Shown: one piece after another, positions 7,892 through 16,734 of the stretch
Layout of the letters: each line of letters starts with the position of its first letter
Position numbering within the stretch: position 1 is the stretch's first letter
Program-made: the position numbers and the translations under genes
Source: Arcanobacterium haemolyticum
GTDB taxonomy: Bacteria; Actinomycetota; Actinomycetes; Actinomycetales; Actinomycetaceae
DNA: 64,000 nucleotides
NCBI GenBank assembly: GCA_021532125.1
Contig: JADYUX010000005.1
Coordinates: forward strand, 88,800-152,799
Reading direction: 5' to 3'
Notes under the pieces: generated by a model
Seen by the model: only the letters and a program-made list of their open reading frames with translations
Databases searched by the model: none
What the model was told of the DNA's origin: nothing

Positions 7892-9295
7892 ATGAACAAA
7901 AAATTTGCTCAGGACGTTGCCGCGACCAAAGAAGGCGCTAACGATCCCGAATACGCAGAAAACTTGCGCCGCGCAACAATCGCCAGCTCGGTCGGCAGTG
8001 CGCTCGAATACTACGACTTCGCCATCTACGGCCTCGCCTCAGCGCTCATCTTCGGTAACCTCTTCTTCCCATCACTACCCGATTCACTCGCGCTCGTCGC
8101 ATCCTTCGCCACCTTCGGGGTCGGGTTCCTCGCCCGCCCACTCGGCGGCCTCTTCTTCGGAGTTCTCGGCGACAAACTCGGCCGCAAATGGGTCCTCATG
8201 ATCACCATCGCCCTCATGGGTGGTGCATCCACACTCATCGGAGCCCTCCCCACAGGCGACCAAATCGGCCTCTGGGCACCCGTACTCCTCGTCTTCCTCC
8301 GCCTCTGCCAAGGCTTCGGCGCCGGCGCCGAACAAGCAGGCTCAACTACCCTCATGGCGGAATACGCCTCGCAAGAGCGCCGTGGATTCTTCGCCGCACT
8401 CCCCTTCATCGGCATCTACCTCGGAACACTCCTCGCCTCAGGCGTATTCGCACTCATCTCTCTCGCACCCGAAAAAGTTCTCCTCGGATGGCTCTGGCGC
8501 ATACCGTTCCTCATCTCCTTCATCCTCATCCTCGTCGCCGTGTGGATTCGCGCCAAGCTTCAGGAAAGCCCCACCTTCGTCAAACTTGAGGCGCACGAGC
8601 AAGTCACTGAGCACCCCCTACGCGACCTCGCCCGCAACTCCAAGAAGAACGTCCTCATCGGCATCGGTCTGCGTATGGCTGAAAACGGCGGCTCCTACCT
8701 CTTCCAGTCCCTTGCCGTATCTTTCGCAGTGACAGCAGGAATCACAAAGGCCGGAGGCTCGCTCGCCGTCGCAATCTCATCAGTCATCGGAATCTTCACC
8801 GTCCCGCTCGCAGGTAAGCTCTCCGACAGATTCGGCCGCAAAGCCATCTACCGCGCCGGCGCACTCGTACTCCTCATCCTCGCTGTTCCCGGCTGGTACC
8901 TTCTCTCCCTCGGGAGCATCTTCTGGTCCACTCTCGTCATTGTCGTCGGCATCAGCTTCGGTGTCTGCACCATGCTCGGCTCCCAATGCGCCATGCTTCC
9001 CGAGCTCTTCGGCAACCGTCGCCGCTACATCGGCGTGGCAACCTCACGCGAATTCTCCGCAGTACTCGCCGGCGGCCTCGCCCCAATCCTCGGCGCCTGG
9101 CTCCTCGCCCAAACGGACAACGCCTGGTGGCCCATCGCCATCTACGTCATCATCCTCGCAGTCATCACGCTGGCGACAACCTTCATCACGCCCGAAACCG
9201 TCTGCCGCGATCTCACTCTTGTCACCGACGCCGGCCAGGACTCCCCCGAGGATGAAGCCAAGCGCGTCGCACTCGTCGAGAGCCACACAAACTAA
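7892..9295 (+). CDS. MFS transporter of the metabolite:H+ symporter (MHS) type
   Basis: A 467-residue inner membrane permease with about 12 helices. The ATG at 7892 is preferred over the GTG at 7889 because of the AGGGAG ribosome site. MHS signatures are present: ASSVGSALEYYDFAIYG near the N-terminus, FLARPLGGLFFGVLGDKLGRK at the loop 2-3 motif, a second DRFGRK motif in the C-terminal half, and RLCQGFGAGAEQAG in helix 4. Relatives import osmolytes, shikimate, citrate or aromatic and sugar acids with protons. It is followed 90 bases later by the gluconate 5-dehydrogenase gene, so the likely cargo is a sugar acid (inference). Expression probably starts at the promoter at 7792 under IclR control. 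Confidence 0.88.
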   Translation: MNKKFAQDVAATKEGANDPEYAENLRRATIASSVGSALEYYDFAIYGLASALIFGNLFFPSLPDSLALVASFATFGVGFLARPLGGLFFGVLGDKLGRKWVLMITIALMGGASTLIGALPTGDQIGLWAPVLLVFLRLCQGFGAGAEQAGSTTLMAEYASQERRGFFAALPFIGIYLGTLLASGVFALISLAPEKVLLGWLWRIPFLISFILILVAVWIRAKLQESPTFVKLEAHEQVTEHPLRDLARNSKKNVLIGIGLRMAENGGSYLFQSLAVSFAVTAGITKAGGSLAVAISSVIGIFTVPLAGKLSDRFGRKAIYRAGALVLLILAVPGWYLLSLGSIFWSTLVIVVGISFGVCTMLGSQCAMLPELFGNRRRYIGVATSREFSAVLAGGLAPILGAWLLAQTDNAWWPIAIYVIILAVITLATTFITPETVCRDLTLVTDAGQDSPEDEAKRVALVESHTN

Positions 9296-9385
9296 AAACG
9301 GGACCGCATCTCGTCGCCCGCCCCACCACCACAACGCCCACCAACCTCGTCGTCAACACCTCGTCGACAAAGAAAGAAGGTCAAC

Positions 9386-10156
9386 ATGACATTCGCACCA
9401 TTCGACATCACCGGAAAGAAGGCATTTGTCACGGGCTCGTCCCGCGGCATTGGCCTCACCCTCGCTCGTGGCCTCGCCCGCGCCGGCGCAACGATCGCCC
9501 TCCACGGGATCGACCCGAAGGAAACCAACGAAGCCGCCACAGCGCTCCGTGAGGAAACCGGCGCAACCGTACACTCCTTCGCCTTTGACGTCACCGATCC
9601 CGAAGCCGTCAAAACCGGCGTCGCAGACATCATCGCCGCCCTCGGCGGCCTCGACATCCTCGTCAACAACGCCGGAATTCAACGACGTCACCCCTTCACC
9701 GAATTCCCCGTCTCTGACTGGAACGCCATCGTCGCCGTCAACCTCACGGCGGCCTTCCTCGTCGCCCAACAAGTAGCTCCCACGTTCATCGAGCAAGGAT
9801 CTGGCAAGATCGTCAACATCGGCTCCGTCCAAAGCCAGCTCGCACGCCCCTCCATCACCCCGTATGCCGCAACTAAAGGCGGCATCGTCATGCTCACCAA
9901 GGGACTCTGTGCCGATCTTGGCCCTCATGGCATCCAGACCAACGCCCTCGCACCCGGCTACATCAAGACCGCCCTCACCCGCCCACTTGTCGAAGACCCA
10001 GAGTTCACCGCATGGGTCGAAGGACGCACGCCGTGCGCACGCTGGGGAGAAGTCGACGACCTCGTCGGCACCCTTCTCTTCCTCGTCTCACCCGCAGCCG
10101 ACTTCGTCAATGGGCAAACCATCTTCGTTGATGGCGGCATGACTTCTGTTGTGTGA
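9386..10156 (+). CDS. idnO: SDR oxidoreductase, gluconate 5-dehydrogenase type
   Basis: A 256-residue short-chain dehydrogenase that in its family interconverts 5-keto-D-gluconate and D-gluconate. The cofactor motif is TGSSRGIG (about 15-22), followed by NNAG, the catalytic Ser in GSVQSQLA, and YAATKGG (Tyr-x-x-x-Lys). LVNNAGIQRRHPFTEF and the C-terminal FVNGQTIFVDGGM are typical of IdnO/gluconate 5-dehydrogenases. The start has an AGAAAGAAGG ribosome site. Together with gluconokinase at 3788 it would turn an imported keto-sugar acid into 6-phosphogluconate. The end of the transcript is marked by a strong terminator at 10165. Confidence 0.88.
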   Translation: MTFAPFDITGKKAFVTGSSRGIGLTLARGLARAGATIALHGIDPKETNEAATALREETGATVHSFAFDVTDPEAVKTGVADIIAALGGLDILVNNAGIQRRHPFTEFPVSDWNAIVAVNLTAAFLVAQQVAPTFIEQGSGKIVNIGSVQSQLARPSITPYAATKGGIVMLTKGLCADLGPHGIQTNALAPGYIKTALTRPLVEDPEFTAWVEGRTPCARWGEVDDLVGTLLFLVSPAADFVNGQTIFVDGGMTSVV

Positions 10157-10164
10157 TGCTCACC

Positions 10165-10206
10165 CGGGTGGCCCGCATGTCTCTACGTGCGGGCCACCCG
10201 TCTTTT
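10165..10206 (+). terminator. Intrinsic terminator after idnO
   Basis: CGGGTGGCCCGCA (10165-10177) pairs with TGCGGGCCACCCG (10188-10200) and is followed by TCTTTTC. Confidence 0.85.
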
Positions 10207-10229
10207 CCGCCCGTCGTATTCGTCATGTT

Positions 10230-10272
10230 GTCCGCGCACGCGGCACTTGCGCATCGGGTTCACGTGGCGCAA
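10230..10272. repeat. 43-nt dispersed repeat, copy 2 (hexonate cluster)
   Basis: Same length and same ends as 4334-4376; only the 8 central bases differ strongly. It lies between idnO and the FAH-family gene. Confidence 0.6.
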
Positions 10273-10435
10273 CTTGAATTCCGCCTGCGCCGACTTCGAT
10301 AATGACGACGAAGGACGAAACGCCACCTCACCCGGCGCAACGAGGTTCGTCGCCCACCCACGTGGTCCCACGCAACACGCGCCGCGGCACTCGTCATTCA
10401 CACTCTCACCAACCAGCCAACGAAGGCAGGACACT

Positions 10436-11188
10436 ATGAAACTCGCACGTATCGCCACCCCTGAAGGCCCCAAACCCGCCATCCTTGACGGCGACACATG
10501 GGCAGTCATCACCGACATGTTTGCCGACGAACTCCACCGCACCGGCGAAACCCACCCCGTCGAGGGCACAAAACTCCTCGCCCCATGCGAACCCCTCGTC
10601 GTCCTCGGCATGGCTCACAACACCGGCGCCGAAGACCGTAAAATCCCGCCGCAGGCATTCCTCAAGACGCCTCGAACCGTCGTCGGCCCCGGCGAGCCCA
10701 TTGAGCTGGACCCAAGTCTTGGACGCATCTTCGGTGAAGGCGAGCTCACCATCGTCATCCGCAAGACAGCTCGGCGGCTCAAGCCCGAAGACGTCCCCGG
10801 CGTCATCCTCGGATTCACGATCGGCAACGACGTCACCAACGTCGATCAAATCCCGAACGACGAAAAGATGACCCAGGTGAAGAATGGTGACGGATACACG
10901 CCCATCGGCCCATGGATCGACACCGAAATCGACTGGTCCAACGCCCCCATTCACGTCGATCTCGACGGCGAACGCGTCGCAGACGCCTCCTCCGCCGACC
11001 TCGCCTGGAACATCATCGAACAGCTCGTCTACCTCACGAAACACCTCACGCTCGGCCCCGGCGACATCGTCATGACCGGCGCCCCCTTCACCTCCGCCGA
11101 ACTCACCCCCGGCAAACGCATGGACATCACCATCGACGGTATCGGGACGCTTTCGAACCCAGTAATCGGCATCGATCCGATCGCTTAA
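10436..11188 (+). CDS. Fumarylacetoacetate hydrolase (FAH) family protein
   Basis: A 250-residue enzyme starting at the ATG at 10436 after an AAGGCAGG site; the frame is open further upstream but that part reads through the terminator and repeat of the previous gene. FAH-fold motifs are seen: the metal ligands in GEGELTIVIRK (Glu-x-Glu), GFTIGNDVTNVD, and PIGPWIDTEID. The C-terminal LGPGDIVMTGAP is the family glycine-rich end. Members cleave C-C bonds or dehydrate/hydrate oxo-acids, including 2-keto-3-deoxy sugar acids. Its place at the end of the sugar-acid cluster suggests such a substrate (inference). Confidence 0.85.
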   Translation: MKLARIATPEGPKPAILDGDTWAVITDMFADELHRTGETHPVEGTKLLAPCEPLVVLGMAHNTGAEDRKIPPQAFLKTPRTVVGPGEPIELDPSLGRIFGEGELTIVIRKTARRLKPEDVPGVILGFTIGNDVTNVDQIPNDEKMTQVKNGDGYTPIGPWIDTEIDWSNAPIHVDLDGERVADASSADLAWNIIEQLVYLTKHLTLGPGDIVMTGAPFTSAELTPGKRMDITIDGIGTLSNPVIGIDPIA

Positions 11189-11408
11189 CGAGCGGCGTTT
11201 CTTCACGAGTAACTGCTGCGAGTGGCCGTGCACTGCCTCTTGTGCGCGGCCACTTCTCTACGTCTCCACGACGCACTGCAGCCATCATGGGGTTTGCGGT
11301 TGCGCACAGTTTCTGCGCCTGCGCACGGAGCCTGTTCTTGCTCCCGGGATCTACATCTATGCCCGGAGCGCTGCAGACGCAGGAAGAACACTGTTCCCGC
11401 CCCTCGTG

Positions 11409-11999
11409 TCATGCGGCAACCCACGGAAGATCGTCGCTCGTCGTCACGTTCGACTCAACACGCACTTTGACATCCAACTTTGTGAAACGACGACGAACTT
11501 TGTCGGCAATCTTGTCGAGCCACTCAAGCCACACACCCTCCACAGGAATCTGACACTGCAGAACCACCGTCAGAGAATTCGCACCTAACACCGCCCGGCA
11601 CGCACTCTGCGCGCTACTCTCTCCACCTCCGGCATACGCCATCGAGACGATCCCCGACATCGTGTCCAGCACCTTCGTCAAAAAGACCTCGTCGAGCGCC
11701 TTCGGGAAAGGGGTACGTGGGTGACGATAATCCTTCACTTCGATGAGATAAGCCTCGTTGTCACCGTCGACGACGACGAGGTCCACCGCCTTTGTTCCAC
11801 GACGAACCCCTTGGAAAGAACGTTGGTAAAACTCAGTCTCGTCGTAGCGAACGAGAGTGACCGGCGCGTGGAAATCGAAAAGCACGCCGTCGATAGTGAC
11901 TGCGCAACTCATGATGCTCGTCGTTCCGGAATCGCCTGGTGGAGATAACTGAGAAGCGGGGCGTGCCCGCACACGGCTGCCGCCATAGGATTTTCCCAT
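11409..11999 (-). CDS. Hypothetical protein with PD-(D/E)XK nuclease-like core
   Basis: Up to 196 residues; a later start at 11912 (MSCAVTIDG) would give 167 and the choice is open because neither has a clear ribosome site. The stretch KAVDLVVVDG followed by EAYLIEVKDYR has the Asp ... Glu-x-Lys arrangement of PD-(D/E)XK nuclease folds (an Asp, then about 10 residues on, EVK). The C-terminal half (SLTVVLQCQIPVEGVWLEW) is beta-rich with no known motif. It stands alone, facing the FAH gene. A DNA-acting or defence role is possible but not shown. Confidence 0.6.
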   Translation of the reverse strand: MGKSYGGSRVRARPASQLSPPGDSGTTSIMSCAVTIDGVLFDFHAPVTLVRYDETEFYQRSFQGVRRGTKAVDLVVVDGDNEAYLIEVKDYRHPRTPFPKALDEVFLTKVLDTMSGIVSMAYAGGGESSAQSACRAVLGANSLTVVLQCQIPVEGVWLEWLDKIADKVRRRFTKLDVKVRVESNVTTSDDLPWVAA

Positions 12000-12249
12000 T
12001 CACTCGTGCCATCACCTTCACCCTAGGCCGGCTTGTGGCTGTGTGTCAGCGTGTCGGCGCAAGTTGGGGCGAACCGTTACGCGGCAGCCACTAGGCGGCA
12101 ACCTCGTCGTTGAGGCGTGGTCATTTTCGGCGTCGTTTTGGGTGTTTGTCGTGGGTGTGGTGTTGGGCGAGTGTGGTGTTGGGCGGTTGTGCGGGGGATG
12201 CTGCTGAGTGGGTGTGTTGACTATTTATGACTGGACGATGCGCCGGGCT
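12000..12249. other. Gene-free spacer
   Basis: No coding frame with good codon use. GTGTTGGGCG occurs twice around 12160-12185. I see nothing else except the tandem repeat and operator described separately. Confidence 0.4.
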
Positions 12250-12306
12250 GCGTAGCTCGGCGGTTACTGCGTGGCTCGGCGGTTACTGCGTGGCTCGGCG
12301 GTTACT
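12250..12306. repeat. Three tandem 19-bp repeats
   Basis: The unit GCGTGGCTCGGCGGTTACT occurs at 12269-12287 and 12288-12306 exactly, and with one change at 12250-12268. It lies upstream of the DHA2 exporter. Confidence 0.85.
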
Positions 12307-12456
12307 ACCAGACTCTGCAGCTACAACCTCCTCAAAGCAGCCGCAACTTCCCACCTTCGCGAAGATCGGCAGTTGCTGACATCCCCGGAATCTGCCGCCG
12401 CAGTCTGCGTCCACGAGACCACCTCCTCGCCGTGTGGTCGATCTAACCACGACACC

Positions 12457-12481
12457 ATAACTGTACGGTTGTTATAGTTAT
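12457..12481. promoter_or_regulatory. Candidate TetR operator upstream of the exporter
   Basis: A 25-bp imperfect palindrome with outer arms ATAACT and AGTTAT and an inner near-palindrome AACTGTACGGTT. TATAGT at 12473-12478 within it could be the -10. A TetR gene follows the exporter, so this is the natural candidate site. Confidence 0.5.
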
Positions 12482-12611
12482 GGACGAGTCATCGCTCGCT
12501 CACGCCATGCGCGAGCACGATCCTCGTCGTTCCTCTCGCACCCTGCTTACGTCAGCTCCGGCCCGCCTCCCCTCCCTTCAACCACATCGCGAATCAACAT
12601 CAATAAGACAC

Positions 12612-14117
12612 ATGACAACACAGAATTTTTCGGCACGTTGGCTCGTACTCGGCATTGTCAGCCTCGGCCTTCTCCTCATCTCCATCGATAACTCGGTGCT
12701 GTACACGGCCCTTCCACGCCTCAACGCGGATCTGCACACCACTGCAACAGAGGGCTTGTGGATTATCAACGCCTACCCGCTTGCGATGGCCGGCCTTCTT
12801 CTTGGAGCCGGCACGCTCGGCGACCTCGTCGGGCATCGCCGTATGTTCCTCATTGGCCTCGTGGTATTCGGCCTCGCCTCGCTCGGGGCTGCTTTCTCTC
12901 CGAACGCCGAAGCGCTTATTGCCGCACGGGCGTTGCTGGCAGTCGGCGCAGCTGCCATGATGCCCGCCACTCTCTCACTTATTCGCCTGAGTTTCGACGA
13001 CGTCCGCGAGCGCAATCTCGCCATCGCTATCTGGGGTGGTATTTCCATTATTGGGGCGAGTCTTGGGCCAATTGTCGGTGGTCTCCTCTTGGAGCATTTT
13101 TGGTGGGGCTCGATTTTCGTCATCAATGTGCCAATTGTCCTTATCGCAATCGTCGGCACGGTTCTTTATGCTCCTCGTGAGCGTTTAAGTGCTCGTCAGC
13201 CGTGGGATTTCCTTTCGTCGTTGTATTCGTTGTTCATGCTGACGGCACTTGTATTTGCGATAAAGGGTGCGGCTCATATTCCACAGAATTGGCTTCAGGT
13301 AGGCCTCGCGGCCATCGTGGCTCTTATTTTTGGCGTGTTGTTTGTGCGTCGTCAGGAGCGGCTCACGTATCCGCTTCTCGATTTTTCTATCTTTAAGAAC
13401 GCCGCATTTTCTGCAGGTGTTCTCGCTGCGGCCGGTTCGCTGTTTGTCGTTGGAGGCATTGAGCTTGTGACATCTCAGCGCTATCAGTTGGTTGTCGGCT
13501 ACTCGCCACTTCAGGCTGGTTTGCTCTCGGCACTTGTTGCTCTAGGCTCACTCCCTTCGTCAATTCTTGGTGGAATGTTCCTCCATCGTTATGGTTTGCG
13601 CACGATTATTGGTGGGGGTTTCGCGATCGGCACGCTTGGTGTGGCAATCGCGGTAGCCGGTGTCCATATCTCCCTTCCGGTGCTTGTTGCCGGTTTCGTT
13701 ATCACTGGCATTGGCCTTGGTTTCGTCATGTCTGTTGCATCGACTGCGATTATCGGTAATGTGCCGTCAAAGCATTCGGGAATGGCGAGCGCTGTGGAAG
13801 AAGTTTCTTATGAATTCGGTAGCCTCTTTGCCGTCGCAATTCTGGGAAGTCTTATGTCGATGTTGTATTCGATGTTTTCTTCGTTCCCGGAAGGAACACC
13901 TGCGCAGGCGTCGGATTCTATTACGGAGGCACTTTCTGTGGCGGATGGTAATGAAGCAATTGTGGCTGCCGCTCATTCTGCGTTTGATTCGGCATATACG
14001 ACGATTCTTATTATCGCTGCCGTGTGCGCCGCGATCTTCTGCGTACTGACAACCTGGATGCTCCGCGCCTATGGCCCAGGGAGTGAGGCTAGTGCATTCG
14101 CTGATAACTCTCACTGA
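12612..14117 (+). CDS. DHA2-family (14-helix) MFS drug exporter
   Basis: 501 residues from MTTQNFSARW; an earlier frame start at 12480 overlaps the presumed promoter and adds a Pro/Ser-rich tail, so I prefer 12612 although its ribosome site is weak. Signatures: LLISIDNSVLYTALPRLNADL (helix 1, motif D1 of 14-TM exporters), LGDLVGHRRMFLIG (motif A), and GGISIIGASLGPIVGGLLLEH (antiporter motif C). The relatives are SmvA/QacA/LfrA-type exporters of cationic drugs and dyes driven by protons. A TetR repressor gene follows 58 bases downstream, the usual regulator pairing. The cargo is unknown. Confidence 0.9.
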   Translation: MTTQNFSARWLVLGIVSLGLLLISIDNSVLYTALPRLNADLHTTATEGLWIINAYPLAMAGLLLGAGTLGDLVGHRRMFLIGLVVFGLASLGAAFSPNAEALIAARALLAVGAAAMMPATLSLIRLSFDDVRERNLAIAIWGGISIIGASLGPIVGGLLLEHFWWGSIFVINVPIVLIAIVGTVLYAPRERLSARQPWDFLSSLYSLFMLTALVFAIKGAAHIPQNWLQVGLAAIVALIFGVLFVRRQERLTYPLLDFSIFKNAAFSAGVLAAAGSLFVVGGIELVTSQRYQLVVGYSPLQAGLLSALVALGSLPSSILGGMFLHRYGLRTIIGGGFAIGTLGVAIAVAGVHISLPVLVAGFVITGIGLGFVMSVASTAIIGNVPSKHSGMASAVEEVSYEFGSLFAVAILGSLMSMLYSMFSSFPEGTPAQASDSITEALSVADGNEAIVAAAHSAFDSAYTTILIIAAVCAAIFCVLTTWMLRAYGPGSEASAFADNSH

Positions 14118-14175
14118 CCTGCAGGGAAAATGATGAAACATGTGGTGGCGCGACCTGTGATTGTGGGATGAGGAC

Positions 14176-14841
14176 ATGGTGCGACGAAGTAAAAAACAGC
14201 TCATCATTGAGGCAGCTTTTGAGATTATCGATCGTGATGGCGTTCGCGGCCTGACGTACGATTCTCTCGCTGCCGCAACCGGGATAACAAAGGGCGGAAT
14301 TCTTTATCATTTCGCGAGCCGCGACGACTTGTTGCGTGAACTCCACTCGTATCTTGCACACAAGTGGCAGATGGAATTAGAGGAGAATTCTAACCACCGC
14401 CCTCCGAGTGAACTGTCGCGGGCGGAACGTTTACGGGCGTACGTGAAGTCGTCGACGAATACAATCTCGCGGGCGCAGCTGCTCCTTCTCGTCGAATCTG
14501 GCGATGTCGAGAAATGGAACCCCATGTGGGCGCAACTTGAGCATGAATGGATGCCCGTCCCGCCGGCCGGCGGCGCGCTCTCCCAAGCGAACCCGAGCGA
14601 CAACATCACGCCCAACAACGGCACATCCACTCCGATGGCCTCACCGGACGAACCAGCTCCCCGAGAGGATGAGATTCTCGACGACTTCATCATTCGCCTC
14701 GCCGCCGACGGACTGTGGCTCTACGATTCGATGAACGCCGCTCCCCTCGACGAGAAAACAAAGAACGCTGTCATTCGTCGTCTTCTTGAGCTTCGGGCAA
14801 TGGCCGACGAAGCCCGCAACACGTCTAGAGCTTCGCGGTAG
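14176..14841 (+). CDS. TetR-family transcriptional regulator
   Basis: 221 residues from the ATG at 14176, after GGGATGAGGAC. The helix-turn-helix is GVRGLTYDSLAAATGITKGGILYHFASRDDLL (residues about 22-53). The C-terminal ligand domain diverges, as expected, with a Pro/Ser/Asn-rich insert around GALSQANPSDN. It lies directly downstream of the DHA2 exporter on the same strand, so it most likely represses the exporter through the palindrome at 12457 and responds to an exported compound (inference). Confidence 0.9.
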   Translation: MVRRSKKQLIIEAAFEIIDRDGVRGLTYDSLAAATGITKGGILYHFASRDDLLRELHSYLAHKWQMELEENSNHRPPSELSRAERLRAYVKSSTNTISRAQLLLLVESGDVEKWNPMWAQLEHEWMPVPPAGGALSQANPSDNITPNNGTSTPMASPDEPAPREDEILDDFIIRLAADGLWLYDSMNAAPLDEKTKNAVIRRLLELRAMADEARNTSRASR

Positions 14842-14886
14842 GCCGAGGCCCTCACAAGGCGCGGGAACTACCTCCTTGCTCTGCAG

Positions 14887-15897
14887 CTACTGCAGGCCGT
14901 GTGGATTTTTCTGCTGCCACGCCCAGGAGTCCCGGCAAGCATCCTCGATCGTGAGCCGAGCTCGCCATCCGAGCTCTCGTTCCGCGAGCGCCGGATCACC
15001 CCAATATGCAGCCAAATCTCCGGGCCGTCGCGCCATGATGCGGCACGGGATCCGCTGCCCGGAGGCCTTCTCAAATGCCTTGACGACTTCCAGCACCGAC
15101 ACTCCTGTGCCCGTCCCAATGTTGTATGCCCGGTAGTCGCCTGGATGTTCGATGCCGCGGAGTGCAGCGACATGCGCTTCGGCGAGGTCGCACACGTGGA
15201 TGTAATCGCGCACGCCAGTGCCATCGTCCGTCGGATAATCGTCGCCGAAAATCCCGAGGTACTCGCGCCTCCCCACAGCGACCTGCGTGATGTAAGGCAT
15301 GAGGTTATTGGGGATTCCGTCGGGGTCTTCGCCGATGAGGCCGGAGGGGTGCGCGCCCACGGGATTGAAGTAGCGCAGAGAGGTGACGGCCCATTCGTCG
15401 TCGGAGGCCACGAGGTCGTCAAGCATCTGCTCGATCATGACCTTCGACCATCCGTATGGGTTTGTCGCGCGCCGCGGCATGGATTCAACATACGGGAGTT
15501 GCTCCTGCGGGCCATATACCGTAGCTGACGAGCTGAAGACCAGGCGTTTCACTCCGTAGCTCCCCATAGTTTCAAGGAGGGTGAGGGTGGAGTCGAGGTT
15601 CGTCCGATAGTAACGCAGAGGGTGTTCTACAGATTCACCCACGGCTTTGAGCCCGGCGAAGTGGATGACTGCATCAATCCGGTGGTTGTGAAAAATGGTG
15701 GTGAGGGCTTCGTCGTCACGGATGTCCGCTTCGTACGACGAAATAGCGCACCCGGCGATTTCTTCAACACGTTCGAGGGCTTTGGGTGACGAGTTTGAAA
15801 AATTGTCGACGACGACCGGCTCCATTCCGGCCTCAATCAGCGCCACTACCGTGTGGCTTCCAATATAGCCGGCACCGCCTGTGACCAAGACTTTCAT
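14887..15897 (-). CDS. galE: UDP-glucose 4-epimerase
   Basis: Interconverts UDP-galactose and UDP-glucose with bound NAD; used in galactose use and in cell-wall sugar supply. The 336-residue length is typical. The NAD motif TGGAGYIGSH is at residues 6-15, followed by HFAGLKAVGES, SSSATVYG and the catalytic pair in NPYGWSKVMIEQ (Tyr-x-x-x-Lys). RYFNPVGAHPSG and RDYIHVCDLAEAH are galE hallmarks. The product starts at MKVLVTGG after a GGAGAA site. It stands alone between the TetR gene (convergent) and the membrane protein at 16002. Confidence 0.96.
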   Translation of the reverse strand: MKVLVTGGAGYIGSHTVVALIEAGMEPVVVDNFSNSSPKALERVEEIAGCAISSYEADIRDDEALTTIFHNHRIDAVIHFAGLKAVGESVEHPLRYYRTNLDSTLTLLETMGSYGVKRLVFSSSATVYGPQEQLPYVESMPRRATNPYGWSKVMIEQMLDDLVASDDEWAVTSLRYFNPVGAHPSGLIGEDPDGIPNNLMPYITQVAVGRREYLGIFGDDYPTDDGTGVRDYIHVCDLAEAHVAALRGIEHPGDYRAYNIGTGTGVSVLEVVKAFEKASGQRIPCRIMARRPGDLAAYWGDPALAERELGWRARLTIEDACRDSWAWQQKNPHGLQ

Positions 15898-16001
15898 GGG
15901 TTCTCCTTCGCCTGCCCGTGCGGATGTTCCCCGTCGGGCACTCCGCGTCGCGCCTTCTCAACACCTATAGCTGACGACTCACCTCCGCAGTGTATGCGGA
16001 G

Positions 16002-16703
16002 TCACCCTCGCCCCATGACGAGCATGAAGGCCGCGGCTGCGAAGAAACCAATGGGTATGCCCGCCCAAAATTCGAGGCCTGCCCACCAGGGCGTGAATTC
16101 GAGCGTGCCGCGACGCATGGGAAGGATGGAGGCGTCGTTGGCGAGCTCGCGGGGGTGTTTGCGTAGCCGGTCGATGATTTTGCGTTGCTCGTCGCTCACT
16201 TCGGCGACGTTCTCCAATTCGCCCATGCCCGGCTCAGTCTGTTGCAGTGCAAGGAGCGTACCCACGGGCGGATCTTGTGGATTCTTGGGGTCAACGTCGC
16301 GCAAGAGAATGACCGAGCGAAAATTCGTCGACCCGTCCACGGGCTTGACGATGACAGGCACGAGCAGCCCGGTACGTGCCGATCCACGTTGAACGAAACG
16401 CGACTGCACGCTTTCTTTAGTGCCGAGGGTTCGGGCGACGACCAGGATTGCTTCACTGCTGCTACGTGGGCGGACGATCCACGGGGTAAGGACAGCGATC
16501 ATCGCGAAGATGACGATGCCGCCACCGATCCATGTACGGGCTTCTCGCAGATCGACGTCGAAGAACATGACGGCAGCGACCGTACCAATGGCGAGGCCGA
16601 GGGCAAGGCCGGCGCTGATTCGTCGGGCGTGGTCGATGGGGCGCGCAGCGGGAACTGTGCCGGTTAGTGCTGCGGTGTGGACAAGATTCATACGGTCGGC
16701 CAT
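16002..16703 (-). CDS. Hypothetical membrane protein
   Basis: 233 residues with a GGGAGC ribosome site. Two helices near the N-terminus (ISAGLALGLAIGTVAAVMFF and IGGGIVIFAMIAVLTPWIV), a soluble middle region, and a third helix at the C-terminus (IPIGFFAAAAFMLVMG). The middle has no motif I can name. It begins 31 bases after the flavin monooxygenase gene on the same strand, so they are probably co-transcribed. No function is assigned. Confidence 0.7.
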   Translation of the reverse strand: MADRMNLVHTAALTGTVPAARPIDHARRISAGLALGLAIGTVAAVMFFDVDLREARTWIGGGIVIFAMIAVLTPWIVRPRSSSEAILVVARTLGTKESVQSRFVQRGSARTGLLVPVIVKPVDGSTNFRSVILLRDVDPKNPQDPPVGTLLALQQTEPGMGELENVAEVSDEQRKIIDRLRKHPRELANDASILPMRRGTLEFTPWWAGLEFWAGIPIGFFAAAAFMLVMGRG

Positions 16704-16734
16704 GGCGCTCCCTTGTCTTGTGTCGCGCTGTGTG

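Noticed and set aside
7689..7892. A 67-codon frame before the MHS transporter
   Set aside because: It covers the promoter and operator and has no coding character.
9353..9928. A 191-codon minus-strand frame
   Set aside because: Asp/Glu/Gly-rich antisense shadow of the gluconate 5-dehydrogenase.
12250..12306. CRISPR array
   Set aside because: The 19-bp units are directly tandem, without spacers, and no cas gene is present.
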